A DNA stretch of 64,000 nucleotides. Source: Shimia sp051201625 (GTDB lineage Bacteria; Pseudomonadota; Alphaproteobacteria; Rhodobacterales; Rhodobacteraceae). Made by a program: the position numbers and the translations under genes. Location of the stretch: the NCBI RefSeq assembly GCF_051201625.1, contig NZ_CP179203.1, positions 3,224,001-3,288,000 on the forward strand. Direction: 5' to 3'. The first letter of the stretch is position 1; the number at the start of each line of letters is the position of its first letter. Of this stretch, positions 8,508-16,259 are shown in pieces. Below the pieces are notes generated by a model. The model had not been told where the DNA came from. It did no database searches and worked only from the letters and a program-made list of their open reading frames with translations.

Positions 8508-10246
8508 GCGATTTCCTAGACGTTTCAGGCTCTCTCACGGGGCGGCGCTGGATCGGTCCGTCGGTGGAACACATGCGGGCCGGCGAACAGCTTGCGCAAG
8601 AGACTACTTTGCCATCCGCACTCTGTGCGGTTTTGGCACGGCGCGGAATTAGCGCGTCCGAAGCAGCCAATTTTCTGGAGCCAAGGCTTGCCGATCTACT
8701 GCCAGATCCGCGCAGTCTGAAAGATATAGAGCGGGCCGCAAAGCGTTTTTTGCAGGCGGTGGCCAGGCGACAGAGGATCGCCGTTTTCGCCGACTATGAT
8801 GTCGACGGCGGTAGTTCTGCTGCACTCCTGATCTCATGGCTACGCGCTGTGCACAGGTCGGCGACCCTCTATGTTCCAGACCGCATTGACGAAGGGTACG
8901 GTCCCAATGAAACTGCCATGGCAGCGCTGGCTAGCAATCATGATTTGATCGTCTGCGTCGATTGCGGCACTCTCAGCCACGATCCTATTGCAGCTGCCAA
9001 AGGCACGGATGTTATCGTTCTTGATCACCATTTAGGCGGCGAAACCCTGCCCGCCGCATTTGCCGTTGTGAACCCGAACAGACAAGATGAAACCGGTGAT
9101 CTGGCGCAACTTTGCGCGGCATCGGTTGTGTTCTTGATGCTGGTCGAAGTTAACCGAAAGATGCGGGAAAAAGGCACCACAGGGCCAGATCTTTTAGCGC
9201 TACTCGATCTTGTTGCTTTGGCCACAGTGGCGGACGTTGCGCCACTGACTGGCGTGAACCGTGCTTTGGTGCGGCAGGGCCTGAAAGTAATGGCGCGACG
9301 TGAACGTCCCGGGCTGGTGGCACTGTCAGATGTTTCGCGCATGGAATCGGCTCCCAACACCTATCATCTCGGCTTTATGCTTGGACCAAGAGTTAATGCA
9401 GGCGGTCGTATAGGACAGGCTGACCTAGGTGCGCGCCTATTGTCGACTGACAATCCAGACGAAGCCTTAGCCATCTCAGAACGCCTAGACCAGCTAAACA
9501 CAAAACGCCGCGACATTGAGTCCGCAGTGCGTTCAGCAGCCTTGGAACAAGCCGAGGAGCGTGGACTTGACGCACCTCTGGTTTGGGCCGCAGGTGAGGG
9601 TTGGCATCCTGGAGTTGTTGGCATTGTCGCCAGCCGCCTGAAAGAAATCACCAATCGTCCAGCGATCGTGATCGGGCTCGATGGAGACGAAGGCAAAGGA
9701 TCAGGGCGGTCAATTTCTGGTGTGGATCTGGGCGCCTCTATCCACAGACTGGTCAGCGAGGGATTACTGTTAAAAGGTGGTGGACACAAAATGGCCGCTG
9801 GTCTGACAGTGGCGCGAGACAAGTTGCATCCAGCAATGGAACGATTATCGGAATTATTAGCAAAACAAGGCGCTGGCAAGGCCGGGCCTGCTGATTTAAA
9901 ACTTGATGGGCTTCTCATGCCCAGTGCAGCCTCCGTCGAACTAGTTCTAGATATCGAAAAGGCCGGACCTTTTGGTGCTGGTGCGCCTGCCCCGCGCTTT
10001 GCCTTTCCTGCTGTCGAAATCCACTTTACCAAACGGGTCGGTGACACCCATTTGAAGATTTCATTCGGCGACGGCATGGGCGCGCGCATCCAAGCCATTT
10101 GCTTCGGTGCTTTCGACAGTGCATTAGGCCCTGCGCTGGAGGCGCACGGCGGCGCGCAGTTTCATCTGGCGGGACGCCTAGAAATAAACACATGGGGTGG
10201 TCGACAAACTGTTCAGTTGCGTTTGGAGGATGCGGCCCGGAGCTGA
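8504..10246 (+). CDS. recJ: Single-stranded-DNA-specific exonuclease RecJ
   Basis: A 580-residue DHH-family 5'-3' exonuclease acting in RecF-pathway recombination and mismatch repair. The phosphoesterase motifs are clear: VFADYDVDGG (motif I), VCVDCGT, and VIVLDHHLGGE (DHH motif III); the DHHA1 part has GGGHKMAAGLTV. The C-terminal OB-like domain is present, so the protein is full length. The start overlaps the stop of the remnant at 8217-8507. The stop lies inside a short AGCTG repeat. Confidence 0.95.
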   Translation: MSDFLDVSGSLTGRRWIGPSVEHMRAGEQLAQETTLPSALCAVLARRGISASEAANFLEPRLADLLPDPRSLKDIERAAKRFLQAVARRQRIAVFADYDVDGGSSAALLISWLRAVHRSATLYVPDRIDEGYGPNETAMAALASNHDLIVCVDCGTLSHDPIAAAKGTDVIVLDHHLGGETLPAAFAVVNPNRQDETGDLAQLCAASVVFLMLVEVNRKMREKGTTGPDLLALLDLVALATVADVAPLTGVNRALVRQGLKVMARRERPGLVALSDVSRMESAPNTYHLGFMLGPRVNAGGRIGQADLGARLLSTDNPDEALAISERLDQLNTKRRDIESAVRSAALEQAEERGLDAPLVWAAGEGWHPGVVGIVASRLKEITNRPAIVIGLDGDEGKGSGRSISGVDLGASIHRLVSEGLLLKGGGHKMAAGLTVARDKLHPAMERLSELLAKQGAGKAGPADLKLDGLLMPSAASVELVLDIEKAGPFGAGAPAPRFAFPAVEIHFTKRVGDTHLKISFGDGMGARIQAICFGAFDSALGPALEAHGGAQFHLAGRLEINTWGGRQTVQLRLEDAARS

Positions 10247-10258
10247 GCTGAGCTGAGC
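10241..10258. repeat. Short AGCTG tandem repeat at recJ stop
   Basis: AGCTG occurs three times in tandem followed by AGC, and the recJ TGA (10244-10246) sits inside the first unit. A five-base repeat changes frame on slippage, but the gene end would change by only a few residues. Probably a chance low-complexity patch. Confidence 0.6.
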
Positions 10259-10404
10259 AACGCTGAAAACATTCAGAACTGAACGCACTTTCTAATCATG
10301 AGACCGTGCTTTCGTCTTGTGGTTCAAAAAATTAGCTGTGAGACACAAATTTCCACTTGCACCGGATCAGCGCTTTCCCTACACACCGCTTCACGCCTTA
10401 GTAC

Positions 10405-10479
10405 GGCCCGTTCGTCTATCGGTTAGGACGCCAGGTTTTCAACCTGGAAAGAGGGGTTCGATTCCCCTACGGGCTGCCA
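10405..10479 (+). tRNA. tRNA-Glu (anticodon UUC)
   Basis: A 75-nt cloverleaf with encoded CCA. The acceptor stem GGCCCGT pairs with ACGGGCT (one G-U at the first pair), the anticodon stem-loop CCAGG-TTTTCAA-CCTGG shows anticodon TTC, and the T arm GGGGTTCGATTCCCC is canonical. The gene stands alone, 158 bp after recJ. A weak AAGCAAT/ATTGCTT hairpin follows at 10485-10510 with T-rich loop and might act in termination. Confidence 0.96.
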
Positions 10480-10952
10480 GTGCGAAGCAATCCAATTTTT
10501 TCAATTGCTTACCAATTTCAAACACTGAATTTAATCGAATAATATTCCAAAAATTTTGGCCGCTTTTAATTACTTTTAAAAATTCATGCTCCAGTCCTCT
10601 AAACAACGGGTTACTCAAAACTGGCTCTGTTTGAAAGATTCGAGAATTGCCCAACATTAGGCTACCAAAGAGTTTTCCTCAATTTGAATGCCTGAATCAT
10701 TAGAGAATGCAAAAACTTTTTGGGGACAGAGAGACAACAGATCTTAATTTAATCCTGAAGCGAAGGTGTTGAGACTTAAAAAGCATCGAGTCTTGACCTG
10801 ATTTGGCGAACACCCAAAGCTCTTCAACTCGTAATCCTATTTTCCACAAGCGTCGACCATTTCCTTCAAAACTCGGCGAGTCCTAACATGGGAGGCTGTG
10901 ATATTCATCGCGATGATTTACCCGCAATGTGATATTTTTCCTGTAAAAAGGA

Positions 10953-10991
10953 GGGCGCCCTTTGAATGGTTATCCACCGTAAAGAGCGCCC
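10953..10991. repeat. Inverted repeat 1 of a three-hairpin set
   Basis: GGGCGC at 10953-10958 and CTTT at 10960-10963 pair with AAAG at 10981-10984 and GCGCCC at 10986-10991, with a single opposed mismatch (C/A) and a 17-nt loop. No T-tract follows on either strand, so a simple intrinsic terminator is not supported. Confidence 0.7.
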
Positions 10992-10997
10992 CAAGTG

Positions 10998-11031
10998 CCC
11001 TCATATCTTTCTTATGCAGAGGATATGAGGG
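10998..11031. repeat. Inverted repeat 2 of a three-hairpin set
   Basis: A perfect 10-bp stem: CCCTCATATC at 10998-11007 pairs with GATATGAGGG at 11022-11031, with a 14-nt loop. It starts six bases after the preceding hairpin. Confidence 0.75.
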
Positions 11032-11045
11032 TCCGTGCGAAAGTT

Positions 11046-11092
11046 ATGCCCCCACAGTGGATTTGCTCCGTGAGTGTGGTTTTCGGGGGCAT
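11046..11092. repeat. Inverted repeat 3 of a three-hairpin set
   Basis: ATGCCCCC at 11046-11053 pairs with GGGGGCAT at 11085-11092, and inner CACA/TGTG can extend it. It lies 11 bp beyond the stop of the minus-strand gene at 11104-11679 and could act as a 3'-end structure for that transcript, though no U-tract follows. Confidence 0.65.
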
Positions 11093-11103
11093 ATTAGTAA
11101 AGC

Positions 11104-11679
11104 TCAGCGTTTGGCCACCTGAGCAGTTCCTTCAATGAGTTCGTAACGAAAGTGGTCAAAGCGGCTGCCCCAACGCATGTTTGCATCGACGGCCACCTTC
11201 AAGCTCAAAGACAATTCGGAAAATGATTTGGGTTCTCTTACCACGCAATCGGCGTAAAGCTCTGGTTTGCCTACATTTTCCGGAGATTTCCCTTTGCCAG
11301 CCATTACCAATATCGGGATGCGGACGTCCATCATTCGGATGAGACGGACGTAGCTCTCTAAACGCTCCTCATCAAAAGGTTGATCAAGGCGGATGATCAC
11401 CATCGCCCACTCTTCAGGGTCTTCAGACACAACCTCGAACGTTGCGTCGAGACTTGAGGAGCAGGCAACTTTAAATCCTAAGTTTTCCAAGCCATAAGTC
11501 ACGTTGACGAACGTGCCTTCGTCTTGAACTATACAGGCAACATTTTTGGACCTGAAATTGCTGGCATCGAATGGCGGGAAAACGCTGCCGCCGGTCGGGC
11601 CACCACCGTGGTATTGATTAACTGGTTCCATTCGTAAAGCTTCCATGGCCTTATCCTTTTCATTCGCACTTTTATTCAT
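11104..11679 (-). CDS. Receiver-like domain protein, orphan
   Basis: A 191-residue protein. Residues about 44-165 look like a response-regulator receiver fold: VACIVQDEGTF (acidic pair position), WAMVIIRLDQPFDEERL (Asp in the phospho-acceptor region), IPILVMAGKG and a switch-region VREPKSFSEL where a Lys would be expected. The match is degenerate, and there is no output domain or neighbouring kinase. Phosphorylation is uncertain; it may be a pseudo-receiver. The start could also be at an internal ATG (11655 or 11643... region). It sits alone between hairpin-rich non-coding intervals, next to the photosynthesis regulators. Confidence 0.6.
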   Translation of the reverse strand: MNKSANEKDKAMEALRMEPVNQYHGGGPTGGSVFPPFDASNFRSKNVACIVQDEGTFVNVTYGLENLGFKVACSSSLDATFEVVSEDPEEWAMVIIRLDQPFDEERLESYVRLIRMMDVRIPILVMAGKGKSPENVGKPELYADCVVREPKSFSELSLSLKVAVDANMRWGSRFDHFRYELIEGTAQVAKR

Positions 11680-12865
11680 TACGAATCAGCTTAACTGAAG
11701 TCTGTTTCAGGAGTTCGACGCGAGCGTCTGAAAAGTGTGCAATTTTAATAAAAAAAAATATTGCGACCACGATCCAGTAGTATCGTTTGCCGCCATCGAG
11801 CGGTAAACATCCTTACCTGCAAGCCCAATGCGTACGTTTGCCAATCCAATAAATTTGAAGGATGTTCTCAAGAGGAGCCAACCAATTGGTGCTGGGAGAC
11901 CAATTCAGCTGCTTGAAATTTCCCAACTGCACGAATGAACAGCTCTCTCAAATAGGCACATGCCGGCTGGGCGTATTTTGACATCATAAAGACATGGCTC
12001 GCCGCAGCTGCAATGCAACAGAGACCCCGTACCTACTACCACATATAAGTGACTTGATCTATGTTCAGTCAGCGTAGTCTGCTGCGGGTGCAGGTTTTCG
12101 TGAATTGCCCCTAGTGTCGCACAAAAGCGCCAGCATAAATTCTACACAAATGGTACTTTTGGCGTATCTTCACGTAAAAATATGTGTAAGCAGTTCGCTC
12201 TTCGTTCTCAGATTTCAGTCATATTTTCATTTTCGGAGTTCAGGGTTATGCGACTTTAGCATTGCTTCGCTGTCTCATACCAAAGACAAATGATACCTTA
12301 AAATGGTTTACGTAGCCCTTTCCCATTACGTTAAGGTAGAATGACGATTTTATGGATTTAACAACATTTTAAATTGGACATTTCAACGTTGGTTGGGCTA
12401 ACGTTGTCGTAGAATTTTTACCGTTCATATTAAAAATAATTGGAAATATTTCGAAAAAACAACGCGAATTTAAGCACTTCCTGCATTCTAGAACCCTATG
12501 CATCGTAACTCAATGGGTTCTCTTGACGGTCAAACTCTAATTTTTTTCCTTTGGCCATGCAGTGTCTCAAATAACAGCGCGACTTGTGCTTTTTGATTTC
12601 GAATTTGCGGTAACTGCAATGATTACGCAACGCTGAAACTTGGCGTTCAAACGCATTCGGTTTGATGAAGAACTATACTAAAGTATAGCTTTATACTCGT
12701 TTGCGCGCTTCTTGTATGAGCTAGCCCGTGACACTCATGTGATGGGACTTTTTTCGGCGGGTAATACCTAGCCAGTACTAAAGAATGCCATCTCGGTTGG
12801 CGTTTGCTTTACTCCGTCAAGGAAACCCTCACATGATCAGATAGTGCCATAACGGGGATGTAGCG
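11680..12865. other. Long non-coding interval, A/T-rich, several hairpins
   Basis: About 1.2 kb without a gene I can support. Inverted repeats seen by eye: GTTTGCCGC/GCGGTAAAC (11785-11793 and 11800-11808, one G-T pair), AATTGGT/ACCAATT (11884-11890 and 11899-11905), CAACGTT/AACGTTG (12384-12390 and 12400-12406) and a 16-bp palindrome at 12673-12688. The 12300-12500 part is very A/T-rich. It may hold promoters for the divergent genes at 11679 and 12866 and small RNAs. It forms the left edge of the photosynthesis cluster. Confidence 0.55.
12673..12688. promoter_or_regulatory. 16-bp palindrome, possible operator
   Basis: CTATACT-AA-AGTATAG is a perfect inverted repeat of 7-bp arms with a 2-bp centre, about 180 bp upstream of the B12-binding gene at 12866. 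It does not fit the PpsR (TGT-N12-ACA) or FNR (TTGAT-N4-ATCAA) patterns. It may be the operator of another factor, or part of a promoter. Confidence 0.35.
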
Positions 12866-13702
12866 ATGTCTGGAGAGGAAAGGTTGTTGACGGAATGTGT
12901 GCTTCCCACTCCCGCGGAAAGAGATATTTACCGCCGAAGTGAGGCAAACATCCGCCGGCTGAGCGAGATTTTACCAGAAGACTTGGTGATAGACTTGGCT
13001 AGGGAGGTGATCTTACGTGTGGCATCCAAGGAAAATTCCCTGAGTCACATCTCTTACACCGTCGATGAGGAAGACATCAAAGCACTTTGTCTTGCCGTTG
13101 TGTCCGATGATGAAACCGCTGGCGCAAGAATAATTTCTGATTTGCGAGCAGTTGGTGTGCGTCCAGAAGACATCTATCTTAGGCAACTGGCTGCTGCGGC
13201 TAGGATGCTTGGTGAAATGTGGGTTAAAGACGAGTTGACTTTTTCGCAAGTTACCGTCGGAACAGGCCGAATGTTTGCCATCATGCGAAGTATGCGCCAT
13301 TTGTTTGAACCCTCGAAGCCTGCGCAGGACAAAACTGCCATCTTTGCGGCAGTTCCTGGCGAAGACCACACGTTGGGCGTCCACATGGCAGCCGATTTTT
13401 TTCGGAAAGAGGGTTGGCAAATTGCACTGAAGGTAGGAATGGATCATGATCAACTGGTTGCGGAAATCAAACAAGCACCAACGGGTATCGTTGGCCTTTC
13501 AATAAGTGGTGAACATTCAATCGAAGCCTTATCCCGACTTGTTGTTGCGCTGCGCATCACCTGCCCTCATGCCAAACTTATTGTTAGCGGGTCGAATGTT
13601 GAGGAAGTCGAGCCAATCCTATCTTTGATGGGTCTTGATGTTATTGCCGCCTCCGTGGAGGACGCCCAAGAGCAGATGACAGCCATGTGGAATAGCGATT
13701 AA
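12866..13702 (+). CDS. Cobalamin-binding PpaA/AerR-like regulator, paralogue 1
   Basis: A 278-residue protein with the architecture of PpaA/AerR: a helical B12-cap-like part with LGEMWVKDELTFSQVTVGTGRM (Trp119) and a Rossmann-like B12-binding domain with GEDHTLG (His168, candidate cobalt ligand), LSISGEHSIE and IVSGSNVEEVE. AerR/PpaA proteins bind cobalamin and antagonise the repressor PpsR/CrtJ in response to light. It faces ppsR tail to tail (22 bp gap) and is clearly related to, but distinct from, the other copy at 15216-16019. Whether it acts on PpsR or on another regulator is inference. Confidence 0.8.
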   Translation: MSGEERLLTECVLPTPAERDIYRRSEANIRRLSEILPEDLVIDLAREVILRVASKENSLSHISYTVDEEDIKALCLAVVSDDETAGARIISDLRAVGVRPEDIYLRQLAAAARMLGEMWVKDELTFSQVTVGTGRMFAIMRSMRHLFEPSKPAQDKTAIFAAVPGEDHTLGVHMAADFFRKEGWQIALKVGMDHDQLVAEIKQAPTGIVGLSISGEHSIEALSRLVVALRITCPHAKLIVSGSNVEEVEPILSLMGLDVIAASVEDAQEQMTAMWNSD

Positions 13703-13724
13703 GCGCTGTAACACCGAAATTGCG

Positions 13725-15137
13725 TTAGCTTTTGCTGATCAAACCATACTTGCGCAATTTCACATATAGGGACTGGCGCGACAGTCCTAGCATTTCAGCA
13801 GCCGCTACCCTGTTATTCGACGTCATTTGAACAGCTGTCTCGATACACATTTTTTCAACCACATCCGTGGTTTTAGCTACAATATCTTTCAATGATTGCC
13901 CACCAATTAGCTCAATCACAGAATTCATATCAACATCCGTGATGCGCCGCGATGGGTTGGTTAAAGTATCAACACGATGGGAGTCGCGAATTACCATAGC
14001 AAAAATCAGCTCAACTCCTGCGTTGAGCTGCGTAGTTGAAATTTCAACAGCGCATTCGCCACCATGATCACTTTTGATTTTTGTCGCATAGAGCCGCATG
14101 CCCCCACTGCGCCGTGCATTATCAATCATTACATTCAAATCAACGGTACCACGAACGCAGAAATCTGCCAAAGATCGACCAATCACGCTTTGAGCGTGCG
14201 TGACATGGGCCAACTTTAGAAACGCCTCATTTACGCTTAAGATATTCCCTGTACCCGTGACAAAAACAAAGGCATCCATCCCGTTTTGGAATAAGTCGGC
14301 CAAATAGTTATGCAATTGATCTACCGCTGCAGACTGGGCTTCTGCCAGAGTGATTTTGCACAGTAACATTTGCCCCGTAGATCCGCGAAATAAAGTTGGG
14401 TAGATCGACAGCCTGCGATTTCCCCGTACACATTTAGCAAATAATGGTGATTGAGATTGTTCATTCGCAGCTGAAATCATCCGATCCACAACGTCTTTTC
14501 GCCCCTTTGCCTCAAACTCATCGGCAAAGATCCCATTTATTAACTGATCCTTGGATTTGCCAAGCAGTGACTCGGTCGCAGCGTTACAAGATACAATCTC
14601 TCCGGAGGTGACGGAAATATACAAGGTAGCCACGTCTGATGCTTCCATCAGCACTCGCAGGCGAATGTCATGTTCCCGCTGCGCCTCATAATCTGCCTCT
14701 AACGCTATTTGCGCCGCCACCAATTGTTGCTGCATCTCTGCTGCCCGCCGAAGATCACTCCCCAGCATCAAGATTTGACCCTCAATTCCCAATTTGTGGA
14801 ATGTGTATCTGACAGGCAACTCTGCAAAATTAGTGGCTGCCCGATGATTTAGCTCTACTGAGAAAACTTGCTCTGTATTTTCGAGAAATTGCGCAATTCG
14901 AGACTCAAACTTAGAGATCGACTCGACAGTCAACGCCGCTTGAATCTGTTCGCCGCGCCAACTCGCAATATGCGTCTGTCCAACGAAGCCGGGGCTGCAT
15001 CTCGAAGCAAATATTTTTCCAGTAGCGTTTACAACTAAAACAATATCGGAGACACGCTCTATTATTCGCGAAGCGACCTCAGAGCCGATATTGGGGAATA
15101 TACCGTTGGTCCAAGTCATTTCGCCATTAGACGTCAT
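13725..15137 (-). CDS. ppsR: Transcriptional regulator PpsR (CrtJ)
   Basis: Redox/light-responsive repressor of photosynthesis genes, 470 residues from the ATG at 15137 (an open frame continues to a TTG at 15158; AAAGGG lies upstream of the ATG and the start MTSNGE fits the family). N-terminal domain, PAS domains and a C-terminal Fis-type helix-turn-helix (AAAEMLGLSRQSLYVKLRKYGL) are visible. Cys260 and Cys431 fall near the positions of Cys251 and Cys424 of Rhodobacter sphaeroides PpsR, where disulfide formation has been described. Ten TGT-N12-ACA-type sites in this window are its likely targets. Flanked by two PpaA-like genes. Confidence 0.93.
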   Translation of the reverse strand: MTSNGEMTWTNGIFPNIGSEVASRIIERVSDIVLVVNATGKIFASRCSPGFVGQTHIASWRGEQIQAALTVESISKFESRIAQFLENTEQVFSVELNHRAATNFAELPVRYTFHKLGIEGQILMLGSDLRRAAEMQQQLVAAQIALEADYEAQREHDIRLRVLMEASDVATLYISVTSGEIVSCNAATESLLGKSKDQLINGIFADEFEAKGRKDVVDRMISAANEQSQSPLFAKCVRGNRRLSIYPTLFRGSTGQMLLCKITLAEAQSAAVDQLHNYLADLFQNGMDAFVFVTGTGNILSVNEAFLKLAHVTHAQSVIGRSLADFCVRGTVDLNVMIDNARRSGGMRLYATKIKSDHGGECAVEISTTQLNAGVELIFAMVIRDSHRVDTLTNPSRRITDVDMNSVIELIGGQSLKDIVAKTTDVVEKMCIETAVQMTSNNRVAAAEMLGLSRQSLYVKLRKYGLISKS

Positions 15138-15215
15138 TCGTCGCGGCCCTTTGTCCAAGTTAGTTTACACACCTCGTGTCAGACCAATAACGCCTATTTA
15201 ACTAAAACGAAATGC

Positions 15216-16019
15216 CTAGTTGCAGATATCCAGCGCCTCCTGCCATTCATTTGTCGCGTGATCTGCATTAACCGAACACACAATATCTTTGTTGAATTCA
15301 ACAATGGATCCACCGACCACAATATTGCTGCTTGACCAAAACTGGCGGCACTTGTTCACTGTAGACCGCAACTCATTGCGGCATTCACCGTCCGACGCTG
15401 ATATCATAATTACGTCGAATTGCTTTTGATTCGACAATTTTTTCAACACATCTTCGTCCGCCTGCAATTCAACCACTACTCGCTGACCTGCTTGACGTAA
15501 CTGTTTTGCAAGAACCAAAGCGCCAAGTGTATGTTGTACACCTTTACGCACTAGTATCAGGCATGCCCGCTGCACTCCGCCATAAATAACCGTTTTGCAC
15601 CGCAGCGTATCTGGCGTCTGTCGCACAGCCAGTTGTAACCGCGCGCACCCGACTGTTACATCAGAAAAGGAAATCGCGTCGTCCATCCATGCTGCTCCTA
15701 ATCGACGCGCAATTATTTGGATTGAAGTCAGCGTCAGAGGGGAGTTTGAATTATCCAACCTCTTAACTTCCTTTAGCAAAGTTAAAAATACAGTAGGGTC
15801 TTGGCAATAGGATGCACGAAAGAGTCGGTCTTGGAGGCACTCAAGAACTATTTGTGACGACTGCCCTTCGAATTCCGCAACAGCTTTCCGTCCATTCAGG
15901 CGGCTATCAGCCAGCACTGACAAAATCTTATGCTCCGCGAGAACCGCATCGCTCAAATTGTCTGCCGAAAAGGTTTGCTGATGTTGAGACAAGTCTAACC
16001 TCAAAGCTGACAGGTTCAA
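15216..16019 (-). CDS. ppaA: PpaA/AerR cobalamin-binding antirepressor, paralogue 2
   Basis: A 267-residue protein in the position typical for ppaA, between ppsR and bchF and co-directional with ppsR (78 bp gap). LGAAWMDDAISFSDVTVGCARLQ (Trp111) and VQHTLGALVLAKQLR (His163, cobalamin ligand region) are the family marks, followed by a flavodoxin-like B12 fold with IVVGGSIVE. The known role of the family is light-dependent antagonism of PpsR/CrtJ. It is divergent from bchF over a 240-bp region with two PpsR boxes and one FNR box. Start at the ATG at 16019; shorter internal starts are described for AerR and cannot be excluded. Confidence 0.86.
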   Translation of the reverse strand: MNLSALRLDLSQHQQTFSADNLSDAVLAEHKILSVLADSRLNGRKAVAEFEGQSSQIVLECLQDRLFRASYCQDPTVFLTLLKEVKRLDNSNSPLTLTSIQIIARRLGAAWMDDAISFSDVTVGCARLQLAVRQTPDTLRCKTVIYGGVQRACLILVRKGVQHTLGALVLAKQLRQAGQRVVVELQADEDVLKKLSNQKQFDVIMISASDGECRNELRSTVNKCRQFWSSSNIVVGGSIVEFNKDIVCSVNADHATNEWQEALDICN

Positions 16020-16089
16020 AAAATGGTTAACCCTCTAAGAAAGCAACAACCATCAAGATAACAGCCATCGTGTTGCATCAACCTCAACA

Positions 16090-16107
16090 TGTCAACAAAA
16101 CAGGACA
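16090..16107. promoter_or_regulatory. PpsR box (TGT-N12-ACA), ppaA-bchF region, distal
   Basis: TGT at 16090-16092 and ACA at 16105-16107 are separated by 12 bases, the PpsR/CrtJ recognition pattern. It lies 96 bp from the second box, a spacing that could permit cooperative binding of two tetramers, and close to the ppaA start. Confidence 0.75.
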
Positions 16108-16181
16108 CATTTTCTCAAATTACTGTTTTTTCTGTAATTTATTGCCTATTGGCGGGTAATTATTCCAAGAATCGTTGTGCA

Positions 16182-16195
16182 TTGATGTAAATCAA
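16182..16195. promoter_or_regulatory. Perfect FNR/FnrL box, overlapping a PpsR box
   Basis: TTGAT-GTAA-ATCAA matches the FNR/CRP-family anaerobic consensus TTGAT-N4-ATCAA with no mismatch. It overlaps the PpsR box at 16186-16203 by ten bases, 65 bp upstream of bchF. FnrL and PpsR could therefore compete here. Confidence 0.8.
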
Positions 16196-16203
16196 AGTTG
16201 ACA
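16186..16203. promoter_or_regulatory. PpsR box (TGT-N12-ACA), bchF promoter, proximal
   Basis: TGT at 16186-16188 and ACA at 16201-16203, with a T/A-rich centre close to the consensus. It lies 56 bp upstream of the bchF ATG and is the likely repression site for the bchFNBHLM-puh operon. Confidence 0.82.
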
Positions 16204-16259
16204 CAATGCCTCATGCCTGCCAGATTTTGATATAACGTAAGTGGCCTCAGGGGGGCTCA

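Larger units (their letters stand above)
10480..11103. other. Non-coding interval with three strong hairpins
   Basis: No convincing gene is seen in these 624 bp. The first 400 bp are A/T-rich and without features I can name. The last 150 bp hold three successive inverted repeats (listed separately at 10953-10991, 10998-11031 and 11046-11092). They lie 3' of the minus-strand receiver-like gene and 5' of nothing on the plus strand. Confidence 0.6.

Noticed and set aside
10485..10510. AAGCAAT/ATTGCTT stem after tRNA-Glu as a terminator
   Set aside because: The T-rich part is in the loop, not after the stem; it is mentioned with the tRNA but not called.
10317..10657. Open frames on both strands around the tRNA
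   Set aside because: They run through the tRNA-Glu gene and have no recognisable family or ribosome site.
10900..11100. 6S RNA or SRP RNA in the three-hairpin region
   Set aside because: The characteristic SRP GGAA/AGCAG-type loop and the 6S central bubble could not be recognised; kept as an unexplained structured region.
12105..12293. 62-residue open frame in the long non-coding region
   Set aside because: Composition is not protein-like, it lacks a good ribosome site, and nothing in it is recognised.
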